From contig NZ_JAZDRJ010000009.1 of assembly GCF_047501535.1 (NCBI RefSeq), positions 113,320 to 177,319 on the forward strand: DNA of 64,000 nucleotides, given 5' to 3'. The notes beneath the pieces are model-generated. The model had not been told where the DNA came from, did not search any database, and saw nothing but the letters and a program-made list of their open reading frames with translations. Positions 35,334 to 44,390 of this stretch are shown in pieces (the stretch's first letter is position 1; each line of letters starts with the position of its first letter). A program made the translations under genes and the position numbers. This DNA comes from Yanghanlia sp047501535. Its GTDB lineage: Bacteria > Pseudomonadota > Gammaproteobacteria > Burkholderiales > Burkholderiaceae_B.

Positions 35334-36671
35334 GTGAGTGCAAAGCTTTCCGATATGCTGGAAACGCTGGAAGCGCGGGCCCGGGAGGCAGAAAGCCTGC
35401 CCGGGCTCGCTTTTTCCATTGCGAATGAGTCTTACGGCCTGTTGGGTTTCCGGCAGGCGCTGGTATTGCGCGGCGATGCCCGCGCCCGCCTGCTGGCGGT
35501 ATCGGGCCTGGCCAAGCCCACGGAAGACAGCCCCTACATGGTGTGGCTGCGGCGCGTGTGGGCCTGGCTGCATCCGCAACTGGAAGGCAAGGCGGCCTGG
35601 TTCGAGCCTGAACCGGGCGCGGAAATGCCGGAAATGGTGCGCGAGGGCTGGGGTGAGTGGTGGACACAAGGTGTCTACGTCCTGCCGCTGCGCGGCCGTT
35701 CGGGCGAAGTCCTGGCCTGGGTGGTTTTCCTGCTGGAAGCCGCGCCCAAGGATTGGCAGGAACGTTCGCTCAAGCGCCTGGCGGGCACCTGGGGCTATTG
35801 CTGGGGCGTGTTGTCGGGGGCCTCGCAGCGCAGCTGGCGCAGCCGTATCCGCAAATGGTTCCGGCCCATGCGCCTGCCGCTGCTGGTGGGGGTGGTGCTG
35901 CTGGCTTTCCTGCCGGTGCGCCAGACGGTGCTGGCCCCGGCTGAAGTCGTATCCCTGGATGCCCAGGTGGTGGCCGCCCCGCTGGATGGTGTGATCAAGG
36001 CCGTTCATGTGCGGCCCAACCAGGTGGTCAAGGCGGGCGAGCCGCTGTTTTCCCTGGATGACACCACCTTGCGCAACCGCTATGAAGTGGCGCGGGAATC
36101 GGTTGCGGTGGCCGATGCGGAACTCATCGCAGCGACTCAGAAAGCGTTCTACGACCCGGCTTCCCAGGCTGAACTGGCTTTGCTGACTGGCCGCGCTCAT
36201 GAACGCCGCGCCGAACTGGCCGCCGTTTTGGCCCAGCTGGAGCGGGTGAGGGTGGCGGCTGAGAAAGACGGCATTGCCGTGTTTGGCGACCCGGACGACT
36301 GGCTGGGCAGGCCGGTCAGCACCGGCGAACGCATCATGCTGCTAGCCAACCCCGACGAACCCGGCATGCTGATCCACCTTCCGGTGGCCGATGCGATCGG
36401 GCTGGACCCGGGCGCCCAGGTCAAATTCTTTCTGACTGTGCGGCCGCTGGAGCCGCTGGAAGGCAGCGTGATTGAAACCAGCTATCAGGCGGTGGACTCG
36501 CCCGATGGCATTGCCAGCTACCGCCTGCGCGCCGTGTTTGCGCAAGGCGAGGGCGGCGATGCCCGCATCGGCCTGCGCGGCACGGCCAAGCTGTATGGCG
36601 AGCAAGTGCGCCTGGGCTATTACCTGATGCGCCGCCCGCTGGCCACGCTGCGCGAGTGGACGGGATGGTAG
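35334..36671 (+). CDS. HlyD-type inner-membrane adaptor with cytoplasmic GAF-like domain
   Basis: A 445-residue protein. The first ~175 residues are cytoplasmic and resemble a degenerate GAF domain (FRQALVLRGDARARLLAVSG, VYVLPLRGRSGEVLAWVVFL). One membrane helix follows (LPLLVGVVLLAFLPV, about 181-196), then lipoyl halves (VVAAPLDGVIKAVHVRPNQV), a short helical hairpin and a barrel ending in YYLMRRPL. A HlyD-like protein with a large cytoplasmic front is unusual and could couple export to an intracellular signal or to cargo. Start GTG 35334; its stop overlaps the next start (ATGGTAG). Confidence 0.82.
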   Translation: MSAKLSDMLETLEARAREAESLPGLAFSIANESYGLLGFRQALVLRGDARARLLAVSGLAKPTEDSPYMVWLRRVWAWLHPQLEGKAAWFEPEPGAEMPEMVREGWGEWWTQGVYVLPLRGRSGEVLAWVVFLLEAAPKDWQERSLKRLAGTWGYCWGVLSGASQRSWRSRIRKWFRPMRLPLLVGVVLLAFLPVRQTVLAPAEVVSLDAQVVAAPLDGVIKAVHVRPNQVVKAGEPLFSLDDTTLRNRYEVARESVAVADAELIAATQKAFYDPASQAELALLTGRAHERRAELAAVLAQLERVRVAAEKDGIAVFGDPDDWLGRPVSTGERIMLLANPDEPGMLIHLPVADAIGLDPGAQVKFFLTVRPLEPLEGSVIETSYQAVDSPDGIASYRLRAVFAQGEGGDARIGLRGTAKLYGEQVRLGYYLMRRPLATLREWTGW

Positions 36672-39025
36672 ACCCGGAAAAACCGCGGGCCGCCGCAGCC
36701 GGGGAAGAAGGTGGCGCGGCGCCAGAGAGAAAGGCCGTGCGCGCGCGGCCCAGAAGGGTGGTGGCCAAAGTCTCGGTGAATACCGTGAAGCGGCCTGCGC
36801 CCGCCGCGCTACAGCAAAAGGATGCAGAACAGGCTGGCGTGGCGACATCGGCTTTGGCGGCAGCGCTTTCACAGCTGGAATCCACCCCGAAAGCGGCGGG
36901 AAAAACGCCACGCCGAACCGTGGGCAGGCAAGCTCCCGCCCAGCCCAAGGGCCTGCCGCTGCGCGAAGACCTGCGCCTGTACGAGGCCGGGCCATCTCGC
37001 GAAGGCGAGCCTGTGTGGGTGATACAGGACCCGGTCAGCAACCGCTTCTACAGCATTGGCTGGATGGAATACGAATGTCTGCTGCGCTGGCCGGGCGACC
37101 CGGCCCGCATTGCGGCGGATATTTCCCGCGCCACGCCCATGGTGGTGAGCGCGGAACTCGTTCAGGAATTTGCACAGTTTCTGGAACAAAACCGCTTGCT
37201 GCGACCCAGCGCCGAAGGGTTGGATAAATTGCGCCAACAGGCCAATGCACCCGGCTGGCGGGAGTGGAAGTGGTGGCTGAAAAATTACCTGTTCGTGCGT
37301 GTGCCTCTGGTGCGCCCGGACCGGGCGCTCAACCGCATGCTGCCCTGGGTGGAGCCGCTGTTTACCCGTACGGCGCTGTTTCTGTTGATTTGCGCCAGCT
37401 TGCTGGGGGTAGCGCTGGTGGTTCGACAGTGGGACGTTTTCACTCATAGTGTGATGGATCTCGTGAGCCCCAAAGGTATTGTGGGCTTTGCGTTGGCGCT
37501 GGTACTGTCCAAAACCTTGCATGAAATGGGGCATGCGCTGGTGGCGACCCGGCAAGGGCTCAGGGTGGCCCACATGGGTGTGGCATTTGTGGTCATGTGG
37601 CCCATGCTGTATACGGATACGGGGGAATCCTGGCGGCTGCGCACGCATAAGCAGCGGCTGGCGATTTCCGTCGCCGGGGTGAGCACGGAACTGGCGCTGG
37701 CGGGGCTGGCAACCTTGGCATGGGCACTGTTGGATGATGGCGCACTGCGCCAGGCCATGCTCTATTTGGCCACGACAGGCTGGGTGTTGTCCTTGGCCTT
37801 GAATGTCAGCCCTTTCATGCGTTTCGACGGCTACTTTATTCTGTCGGACATCCTCAATTTTCCGAATCTTCACGAACGGGCTGGTGCAACGGCCCGCGTG
37901 GCACTGCGTCGCGGTCTGTTGGGTCTGCCCGATGCTTACCCAGAACCGTTCCATCCCCGCACGCGACGCAGCTTGACCCTGTTTGCCTATGCCACCTGGT
38001 TGTATCGCTTCACGGTTTTCATGACCATCGCATGGGCGGTCTACACCTTCTTTTTCAAGGTGCTGGGCATTTTCCTGATGATTGTGGAAATCATCTGGTT
38101 TATTTTTCGTCCCGTCTGGAGCGAGCTTGTCGTGTGGAAAAAACGTTGGCCCGAGGTGCGGGCGCTGCGCCGCTGGAGCATGTATCTGCTTGCTGTCGCC
38201 ATTCTTGTGCTGCTGGCCATGCCATGGAAATTCGACATCAAGGCGCCCGCCGTGGCGCAACCGGCCCGTCAGCAGGATGTCTACGCCCCCGTTCCCGCCC
38301 GTATCGCCGCCATCCGCGAACCAGGCCAAGTGCGCGGCGGCGACGAGCTGCTGCGCTTTGAAGCGCCCGACCTGCAAAGCCGCCGCGACGGCATTGAGGC
38401 GAGTGTCGCTGCATTGGCGCATCGTTTGCAGGGTTTGATGGCAGACGAGCTGGGCGCCACGCGGCGTCAGGCCCTGGTGCGGCAGCACCGCGAACAATTG
38501 GCTGAACTGGCGGCCCTGCGGGAAGAAGAGGCACGGCTGCGGGTGGTGGCTGAATTCGATGGCCTCTGGACAGATGTCGATACTATGTTAAGCCCTGGCG
38601 CCTGGGTGGATGTCAAGACATCGCTGGGCGCCCTGATCGACCCTTCGGCGTGGGTGGTGGACGCCTATGTGGAACAACGCGATGTGGCGCGTTTCCAGCC
38701 GGGTGCGCCTGCACGTTTTTACCCGCAAGGCCAGTCAGGGGCCATCGAGGCTGAAGTCGAGTTTGTCGATACCACTCGCAGCCAGCGTCTGGCTCACGCC
38801 ATGCTGGACGGTCGCCGGGGCGGGCCAGTGCCCACTCAGGAAGCCGCGCAGGCCGAAGGTGTCCCTGTTGAAGCGTTGTACCGCGTGCGCCTGCGCTTGG
38901 CCGGGGCCCCGGCTTCCGGCAGGGAAGGGCGCGGCCGTGTACGCATAGAAGGCGAGCCCCGCAGCCTGTTGTGGGACGGCACCCAATGGCTGGTTGGAGT
39001 TCTTGTGCGTGAAAGCGGCTTCTGA
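36665..39025 (+). CDS. PqqD-like / M50 metalloprotease / HlyD-like fusion membrane protein
   Basis: A 786-residue protein. A basic Ala/Pro-rich N terminus (1-100) leads into a PqqD/winged-helix-like domain (about 113-183: DPVSNRFYSIGWMEYECLLR). A membrane core follows, with HEMGH at 286-290 (zinc ligands and catalytic Glu) and a third-ligand motif NVSPFMRFDGYFIL with Asp388, typical of M50 site-2 proteases. After more helices (to about 530) comes a periplasmic HlyD-like domain (APVPARIAAIREPGQVRGG, helical hairpin, barrel). It may process or hand over the giant protein during export. ATG 36665 overlaps the previous stop by seven bases; a GTG at 36656 is also possible. Confidence 0.85.
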   Translation: MVDPEKPRAAAAGEEGGAAPERKAVRARPRRVVAKVSVNTVKRPAPAALQQKDAEQAGVATSALAAALSQLESTPKAAGKTPRRTVGRQAPAQPKGLPLREDLRLYEAGPSREGEPVWVIQDPVSNRFYSIGWMEYECLLRWPGDPARIAADISRATPMVVSAELVQEFAQFLEQNRLLRPSAEGLDKLRQQANAPGWREWKWWLKNYLFVRVPLVRPDRALNRMLPWVEPLFTRTALFLLICASLLGVALVVRQWDVFTHSVMDLVSPKGIVGFALALVLSKTLHEMGHALVATRQGLRVAHMGVAFVVMWPMLYTDTGESWRLRTHKQRLAISVAGVSTELALAGLATLAWALLDDGALRQAMLYLATTGWVLSLALNVSPFMRFDGYFILSDILNFPNLHERAGATARVALRRGLLGLPDAYPEPFHPRTRRSLTLFAYATWLYRFTVFMTIAWAVYTFFFKVLGIFLMIVEIIWFIFRPVWSELVVWKKRWPEVRALRRWSMYLLAVAILVLLAMPWKFDIKAPAVAQPARQQDVYAPVPARIAAIREPGQVRGGDELLRFEAPDLQSRRDGIEASVAALAHRLQGLMADELGATRRQALVRQHREQLAELAALREEEARLRVVAEFDGLWTDVDTMLSPGAWVDVKTSLGALIDPSAWVVDAYVEQRDVARFQPGAPARFYPQGQSGAIEAEVEFVDTTRSQRLAHAMLDGRRGGPVPTQEAAQAEGVPVEALYRVRLRLAGAPASGREGRGRVRIEGEPRSLLWDGTQWLVGVLVRESGF

Positions 39026-39109
39026 GCTTGCCGGGAGCCCGCCTTTGCCGTTTAGCGAGGGCAGGCCGGCAATGCCTGAGGAAGCGGCCAACAAAAAACG
39101 GCCAACAAA

Positions 39110-39145
39110 AAAACCCAGCTAAATCGCCTGACTTAGCTGGGTTTT
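39110..39145 (-). terminator. Terminator of the tRNA-Leu pair and convergent exporter operon
   Basis: Perfect arms at 39110-39122 and 39133-39145 (CCCAGCTAA type), followed by a seven-T run on the minus strand and TTTT on the plus strand, so it can act for both converging transcripts. Confidence 0.85.
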
Positions 39146-39174
39146 CTGGATACTGCGTTTGCAGCTTAAAGCGG

Positions 39175-39259
39175 TGGTGCCCAGGAGAGGACTCGAACCT
39201 CCACACCTTGCGGCACTAGTACCTGAAACTAGCGCGTCTACCAATTCCGCCACCTGGGC
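39175..39259 (-). tRNA. tRNA-Leu (CAG), copy 2
   Basis: An 85-nt class II tRNA with acceptor GCCCAGG/CCTGGGC, anticodon loop TTCAGGT (CAG), a variable arm GTGCCGCAAGGTGT and an encoded CCA. It appears identical to the copy at 39343, from which it lies 83 bp downstream; probably one transcript. Confidence 0.93.
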
Positions 39260-39342
39260 TTGTTTTAGGCCAGCATTAAAACGCCTGCCTGAAAACTTGA
39301 AGAAGTGAAATATACAAAATAAAACGATGTTCGTCAAGGCGG

Positions 39343-39427
39343 TGGTGCCCAGGAGAGGACTCGAACCTCCACACCTTGCGGCACTAGTACCTGAAACTAG
39401 CGCGTCTACCAATTCCGCCACCTGGGC
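39343..39427 (-). tRNA. tRNA-Leu (CAG), copy 1
   Basis: Same 85-nt sequence as the copy at 39175; the unit repeats at 168 bp. The 3' flanks (AAAGCGG and AAGGCGG) are also similar, indicating a tandem duplication that took some flank. Confidence 0.93.
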
Positions 39428-39547
39428 TTAGCGTGTATGCTATGGACTTGCCGAACAGCGTTACGAAATTCACTTCTGAAGTTTCGTACTGCACTTCCGA
39501 GGAAGTTGCGAAGTATAGCGCGGTTTTAAAAGAAACGGAAACCCCCT

Positions 39548-41989
39548 TTGAGCAAACGATCAAAAAAAAGCAATAACGTGGAAATCATCGCCGGTGCGAT
39601 GGATCTCCCACCTGATTTTGACCCCGATGTCCCCAGCCGCGAAACCATCATGCAGCAATTAAGGGGCTTTGGTAAACCCATGGCCCTTGAAGCTCTGGCT
39701 CGCGCGGTGGGGGCCGGTGTGCCGCTTTCTGTGGGTTTTGAGCGACGCTTACGCGCCATGGAACGCGACGGCCAGATATTTATCAATCGCCAAGGCAAGG
39801 TACAGCTCAATACCAAGCTGGAATTCATCGCAGGAAAAGTCCAAGGCCACCGCGACGGCTTCGGTTTCCTGTTGCGCGAGGACGGCGGCCCGGATCTCTT
39901 CTTGCCGCAACGCGAAATGCTTAAGGTGCTGCATGGCGACCGGGTGCTGGCAAAAATCGAAGGCGAGTATCGCGGCAAACTGGAAGGCACAATTGTTGAA
40001 GTGCTCGAACGCCGCACCAATAGTTTGGTGGGGCGCTTCCTGCGCGAACGCGGCGCCTGCATCGTGGTGCCTGAAGATCAGCGCATCAAACGCGACATTC
40101 TGATTCCCGTTCAAGAAATCAACGGTGCCGAGCACGGCCAAGTCGTGACTGTCGAAATCATCCAACAGCCTACGCGCCACACCCAGCCTTTGGGGCGGGT
40201 GGTGGAAGTGCTGGGGGAAATCGACGATCCGGGCATGGAGATCGAAATCGCTGTACGCAAGTTCGGTGTGCCACATGAATTTTCAGAAGGCGCCCAGGCT
40301 CAGGCCGCCCGGCTGCCCGACACCGTCCAGCCAGCGGAAATCAAAGGCAGAATCGATTTGCGCGATGTGCCCTTCATCACCATTGATGGTGAAGACGCTC
40401 GCGACTTCGACGATGCCGTCTTCTGCATGCCGGTCAATCTGGGCACTGAAAAGCGGCGGCGCGCCGGCTGGCGCCTTTTGGTTGCCATTGCCGATGTCAG
40501 TCATTATGTGCGCCCTGGCGATGCGATCGACGCAGATGCGCTGGAACGCGGCACCAGTGTGTATTTTCCAAGGCGGGTTATTCCCATGCTGCCGGAAGCG
40601 CTGTCTAACGGCATTTGCTCGCTGAACCCAGACGCCGACCGCCTGGTGCTGGTGTGCGACATGGTGATCGCGGGAAGTGGTCAGAAGGCCGGGCAGATCA
40701 CCGCGTATCAGTTCTACGAGGCAGTCATTCATTCCCATGCGCGCTGTACGTACACGCAAGTGTGGGAATCCTTGCAGCAGCCGAATGGGCCGGCAGCGAA
40801 CGCCATGGGCGATCTTCTGCCTCATGTGCGCGATCTCCACGAGCTTTATCAGTTGTTTGCAGCGGCCCGCGTCAAGCGTGGCGCCATTGATTTCGACACG
40901 GTCGAAACCCGCATTGTCTGCACGCCCCTGGGCCGTATTGAGCGCATTGAAGCCACTGTGCGTAATGATGCCCACAAGCTGATTGAAGAATGCATGCTGG
41001 CGGCCAATACCTGTGCAGCAGAATTCATGACGCGCAATAAGCGCCATGGGCTGTACCGGGTACACGAAGGCCCTACGCCTGAAAAGCTGCAAACGCTGCG
41101 CGCGTATTTGAATACGGTGGGTTTGTCTCTCGACGGCGGGGATGATCCCTCCACGGAAGATTACGCCCGTCTGGTGCTGCAGGCGCGAGGGCGGCCCGAT
41201 TACGAAATCATCCAGACCATGTGCTTGCGTTCCTTGCAGCAGGCGATTTACAGCCCCGAACAGTCCGGCCATTTTGGTTTGTCCTACGAGCACTACGCTC
41301 ACTTTACCTCGCCCATCCGCCGCTACCCAGATCTCCTCACCCACCGTGTCATCAAAGGCATTCTGGCGGGCAAGCGCTACGTGCCCAAGGTAGACGACGT
41401 CGCCGCAGCCATGGTGTTGCCGGGCGATAACCCCGAAGAGGCTGCCTGGGAAAAACTCGGCCTGGTCTTATCGGCGGCGGAACGCCGCGCCGACGACGCA
41501 TCGCGCGATGTCGAGGCCTGGCTCAAATGCTGGTTCATCAAGGAGCACGTGGGCGAAGTCTTCAGTGGCAGGGTCACTGGTGTGGTGCCATTCGGCTTGT
41601 TCATTACCCTGGACACCTTGTTCGTCGAAGGGATGGTGCATGTGTCCGAGTTGGGTTCCGATTACTTCCAGTACAACGAGTCGGCGCACGAACTGCGCGG
41701 CGAGCGCACAGGCATGCGCTATCGCCTCACCGATTCCGTGCAGGTGCAAGTGGCCCGGGTCGATCTTGAAGCGCGTCGTATCGAATTTCGGCTCGTTAAG
41801 GGTACAAGCTTTAAATCGTTGTTGGCTTCCGGCCAGCCCGAGGCGCCACGCCGCGTGAAAAAAGCCGCTTCTGCCAAGCCGGAAGCGCTCAAAGGTACAA
41901 CGGCCAGTCAGCGCCGCGCTGAGGCTAAACGCAGTGCGCGTAAGGCGGCATCCAGTACAAGCAAAAAGTCCGGCGGCACCCGGCGTTAA
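39548..41989 (+). CDS. rnr: Ribonuclease R
   Basis: An 813-residue 3'-5' exoribonuclease of the RNase II/R family. Order: N-terminal HTH-like domain (about 30-80), two cold-shock domains (about 95-240, with GHRDGFGFLL), the catalytic RNB domain (about 270-620; ITIDGEDARDFDDAV holds the metal-binding Asp residues), the S1 domain (about 660-745; FSGRVTGVVPFGLFI) and a basic Lys/Arg-rich tail. It degrades structured RNA and takes part in RNA quality control. The start is a TTG at 39548 (MSKRSKK) with only a weak ribosome site. Followed by rlmB, as in many proteobacteria. Confidence 0.95.
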   Translation: MSKRSKKSNNVEIIAGAMDLPPDFDPDVPSRETIMQQLRGFGKPMALEALARAVGAGVPLSVGFERRLRAMERDGQIFINRQGKVQLNTKLEFIAGKVQGHRDGFGFLLREDGGPDLFLPQREMLKVLHGDRVLAKIEGEYRGKLEGTIVEVLERRTNSLVGRFLRERGACIVVPEDQRIKRDILIPVQEINGAEHGQVVTVEIIQQPTRHTQPLGRVVEVLGEIDDPGMEIEIAVRKFGVPHEFSEGAQAQAARLPDTVQPAEIKGRIDLRDVPFITIDGEDARDFDDAVFCMPVNLGTEKRRRAGWRLLVAIADVSHYVRPGDAIDADALERGTSVYFPRRVIPMLPEALSNGICSLNPDADRLVLVCDMVIAGSGQKAGQITAYQFYEAVIHSHARCTYTQVWESLQQPNGPAANAMGDLLPHVRDLHELYQLFAAARVKRGAIDFDTVETRIVCTPLGRIERIEATVRNDAHKLIEECMLAANTCAAEFMTRNKRHGLYRVHEGPTPEKLQTLRAYLNTVGLSLDGGDDPSTEDYARLVLQARGRPDYEIIQTMCLRSLQQAIYSPEQSGHFGLSYEHYAHFTSPIRRYPDLLTHRVIKGILAGKRYVPKVDDVAAAMVLPGDNPEEAAWEKLGLVLSAAERRADDASRDVEAWLKCWFIKEHVGEVFSGRVTGVVPFGLFITLDTLFVEGMVHVSELGSDYFQYNESAHELRGERTGMRYRLTDSVQVQVARVDLEARRIEFRLVKGTSFKSLLASGQPEAPRRVKKAASAKPEALKGTTASQRRAEAKRSARKAASSTSKKSGGTRR

Positions 41990-42045
41990 AATGCCTTGTT
42001 GGGGGAAGCTTTGGGCTTCCCTGCACGACCCACTTCGAGGAAATC

Positions 42046-42798
42046 ATGTCGTCACAGGTATTGGCCGGTTTTCACGCCGTCATCGCGCGTTTGCGTCATG
42101 CGCCGGAAACCATCAAAGAACTTTATTTCGATGAATCGCGGCGCGATAAACGCATCCTGAATCTGATCGAGCAGGCCAAAGCGGCAGGCGTAAAGCCGCG
42201 AACCGTGCCTGCTGCGCGGTTGGATGGTATGTCCGGCGGTATGCGACACCAAGGTGTGGTGGCGCTTGCTCAGGCCCATGTACTGGCGGTGGATGTTGAC
42301 GAAGTGCTGGACGAACTTGAAGATAAGGGCGAACCGGCCTTGCTATTGCTACTGGATGGCGTGACCGACCCGCACAACCTGGGCGCTTGCTTGCGCACCG
42401 CCGATGCGGCGGGCGTTCACGCGGTGATTGCCCCACGCGACAAGGCGGTGGGGCTCAATGCCACAGTGCGCCGTGTGGCTTGTGGTGCGGCGGAAACCGT
42501 GCCCTACATCATGGTTACCAACCTTGCACGCACCATGCGTGCACTGAAAGAGCGCGATGTCTGGCTGGTAGGCACGGACGATGAAGCGCCTGCCGGTTTG
42601 CATCAGGTCGATGGGCGGCGCAGCATGGGGTGGGTGATGGGAGCGGAAGGCGAGGGCATGCGCCGCCTGACTCGCGAAACCTGCGATGAGCTCGTCAATA
42701 TACCCATGTTGGGTTCGGTAGAAAGTTTAAATGTCAGCGTCGCTAGTGCTGTGTGCCTGTATGAAACCGTCAGGCAACGGATGGCGGCTAAAGGTTAA
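42046..42798 (+). CDS. rlmB: 23S rRNA (guanosine-2'-O-)-methyltransferase RlmB
   Basis: A 250-residue SpoU-class methyltransferase: N-terminal rRNA-binding domain (to about 75), then motif 1 LDGVTDPHNLGACLRTADAAG near 103-123, motif 2 MGWVMGAEGEGMRRLT and motif 3 IPMLGSVESLNVSVASAV, which form the SAM-binding knot. It methylates G2251 (E. coli numbering) of 23S rRNA. Its place after rnr is the usual arrangement. Start ATG 42046 with GAGGAAA upstream. Confidence 0.96.
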   Translation: MSSQVLAGFHAVIARLRHAPETIKELYFDESRRDKRILNLIEQAKAAGVKPRTVPAARLDGMSGGMRHQGVVALAQAHVLAVDVDEVLDELEDKGEPALLLLLDGVTDPHNLGACLRTADAAGVHAVIAPRDKAVGLNATVRRVACGAAETVPYIMVTNLARTMRALKERDVWLVGTDDEAPAGLHQVDGRRSMGWVMGAEGEGMRRLTRETCDELVNIPMLGSVESLNVSVASAVCLYETVRQRMAAKG

Positions 42799-42800
42799 TC

Positions 42801-44033
42801 ATGTCCAATAATCATTTCACTACTTCCATATTGCATTCGGACCGCCGTCTGGGCACCGAGGACGGCGCGGTACACAAGCCGATTCACCCTTCCGCCCAGT
42901 ATGCCTTTAACAAGGCTGAAGACCTGGTGGCGGTCTTTCAGGGGCGGCCTGGGTTTTCTTATGCGCGTCAGGGCACGCCGACAACGGGCGCACTAGAGGC
43001 CAAAATCACGCAGATGGAAGAGGGCGTGAACTCTGTAGTGTTCGCAACCGGCATGGCGGCGCTAGCCGCTGTATTTATGACTTTGCTTAAGCAGGGCGAT
43101 CACATCATCAGCAGTCAATACATCTTCGGCAATACCAACAGCCTGCTGGGGACTTTGCAGAATCTGGGTGTGGAAGTGACCTTGGTTGATGCAACCGATT
43201 TGGAGCAAGTGAAGGCAGCGCGTCGGCCTGAGACTCGCATGGTGTTTGTGGAAAGCCTGGCTAACCCTGGCACCCATGTATGCGATCTACAAGGGATTGG
43301 TGATTGGTGTGCCGCAGAGAGATTGCTCTATGTGCTGGATAACACCCTGGCCAGCCCTTGGCTGTGTACAGGTAAGGCCGTCAAGGCGGGTCTGGTGGTG
43401 AATTCGCTATCCAAGCATATTGGCGGCCATGCCAACGCTTTGGGCGGCGCTGTAACCGATACCGGGCTGTTTGACTGGTCGACTTACCCGAATATTTCCG
43501 ATGTCTATAGAACTGGAAACCCAGCCGGGTGGGGGCTGACCCAAATTAAGAAGAAAGGGCTGCGTGATATGGGGGCGACGCTGTCATCCGATGCAGCCCA
43601 TCGTATTGCAGCAGGCGCCGAAACTTTGGCTTTGCGCATGGGCAAAGCCTGCGATAACGCCCTCGCGCTGGCGCGCGCCTTGTCGGCACACCCGCGTGTG
43701 GCGCGGGTGATATACCCAGGCTTGGAGCAACACCCGCAACATGAACGGGCGAAGCAGTTATTTGGTGGGCGTTATGGCGCTCTGGTGGCGGTGGAACTCG
43801 ACGACGCCGTAGACCTTTTCGCCTTTCTGAATCGCCTTAAGGTCTTGGTGTTGGCGACCCACGTAGGGGATAACCGAAGCCTCGTTCTACCCGTTGCCCA
43901 CACGATTTACTATGAAATGGGGCCGCAGCTACGCGCGCAAATGGGTATTTCTGACAACCAATTGCGTATTTCCGTGGGGATAGAAGACACAAACGACCTG
44001 ATTCAAGATTTTGAGCAGGCGTTAGCGGGCTGA
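42801..44033 (+). CDS. Cys/Met metabolism PLP-dependent enzyme (cystathionine gamma-synthase family)
   Basis: A 410-residue fold-type I enzyme. Visible landmarks are YARQGTPTTGALEAKI, the PLP-ring stacking area FATGMAAL, the Asp of LDNTLASP, and the Schiff-base lysine in NSLSKHIGGHANALGG (about 200-215). Family members catalyse gamma-replacement or elimination on homoserine esters, cystathionine or methionine; the exact reaction (O-acetyl- or O-succinylhomoserine sulfhydrylase, or a gamma-lyase) cannot be settled by eye. It begins two bases after rlmB, suggesting co-transcription. Confidence 0.88.
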   Translation: MSNNHFTTSILHSDRRLGTEDGAVHKPIHPSAQYAFNKAEDLVAVFQGRPGFSYARQGTPTTGALEAKITQMEEGVNSVVFATGMAALAAVFMTLLKQGDHIISSQYIFGNTNSLLGTLQNLGVEVTLVDATDLEQVKAARRPETRMVFVESLANPGTHVCDLQGIGDWCAAERLLYVLDNTLASPWLCTGKAVKAGLVVNSLSKHIGGHANALGGAVTDTGLFDWSTYPNISDVYRTGNPAGWGLTQIKKKGLRDMGATLSSDAAHRIAAGAETLALRMGKACDNALALARALSAHPRVARVIYPGLEQHPQHERAKQLFGGRYGALVAVELDDAVDLFAFLNRLKVLVLATHVGDNRSLVLPVAHTIYYEMGPQLRAQMGISDNQLRISVGIEDTNDLIQDFEQALAG

Positions 44034-44176
44034 CACTTACTTTTGGCAAACCGCTATCTGTGTGAGTTGTGGGCCGATTGTGGCAGCGCGGCGCTGTAAA
44101 AGCCGCCTGCCATAAAGAGCTGAGTGCAGCAGTTGCTGAGCGCAGCAGCAAACGCTAAACGCAGCAGAAAACAAAA

Positions 44177-44205
44177 AAGGACTTATGAGAAATTCATAAG
44201 TCCTT
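44177..44205 (-). terminator. Terminator of tRNA-Val
   Basis: Perfect 12-base arms at 44177-44188 and 44194-44205, followed on the minus strand by TTTTTTG. It lies 20 bp beyond the tRNA-Val 3' end. Confidence 0.82.
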
Positions 44206-44224
44206 AATGTTACTAAGCTTTTGT

Positions 44225-44300
44225 TGGTGGGTGCTGACGGGTTCGAACCGCCGACCTACGCCTTGTAAGGGCGCCGCTCTACCAGCTGAGCTAAGCACCC
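44225..44300 (-). tRNA. tRNA-Val (TAC)
   Basis: A 76-nt cloverleaf with acceptor GGGTGCT/AGCACCC, anticodon loop CTTACAA (TAC), T-loop TTCGAAC and an encoded CCA. Confidence 0.95.
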
Positions 44301-44390
44301 CGTGGGGTACCACTTAAAAGCTTTAGCTTGCGAACTGCAAAAAACAAATTATAGCGGCTAAATTTATTTTCTGCAAGCAGCAAGGAAAAC

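Noticed and set aside
36869..38497. A 542-residue minus-strand frame opposite the M50 fusion gene
   Set aside because: Its composition is His/Gln/Arg-rich without motifs, while the plus frame has an intact zinc-protease site.
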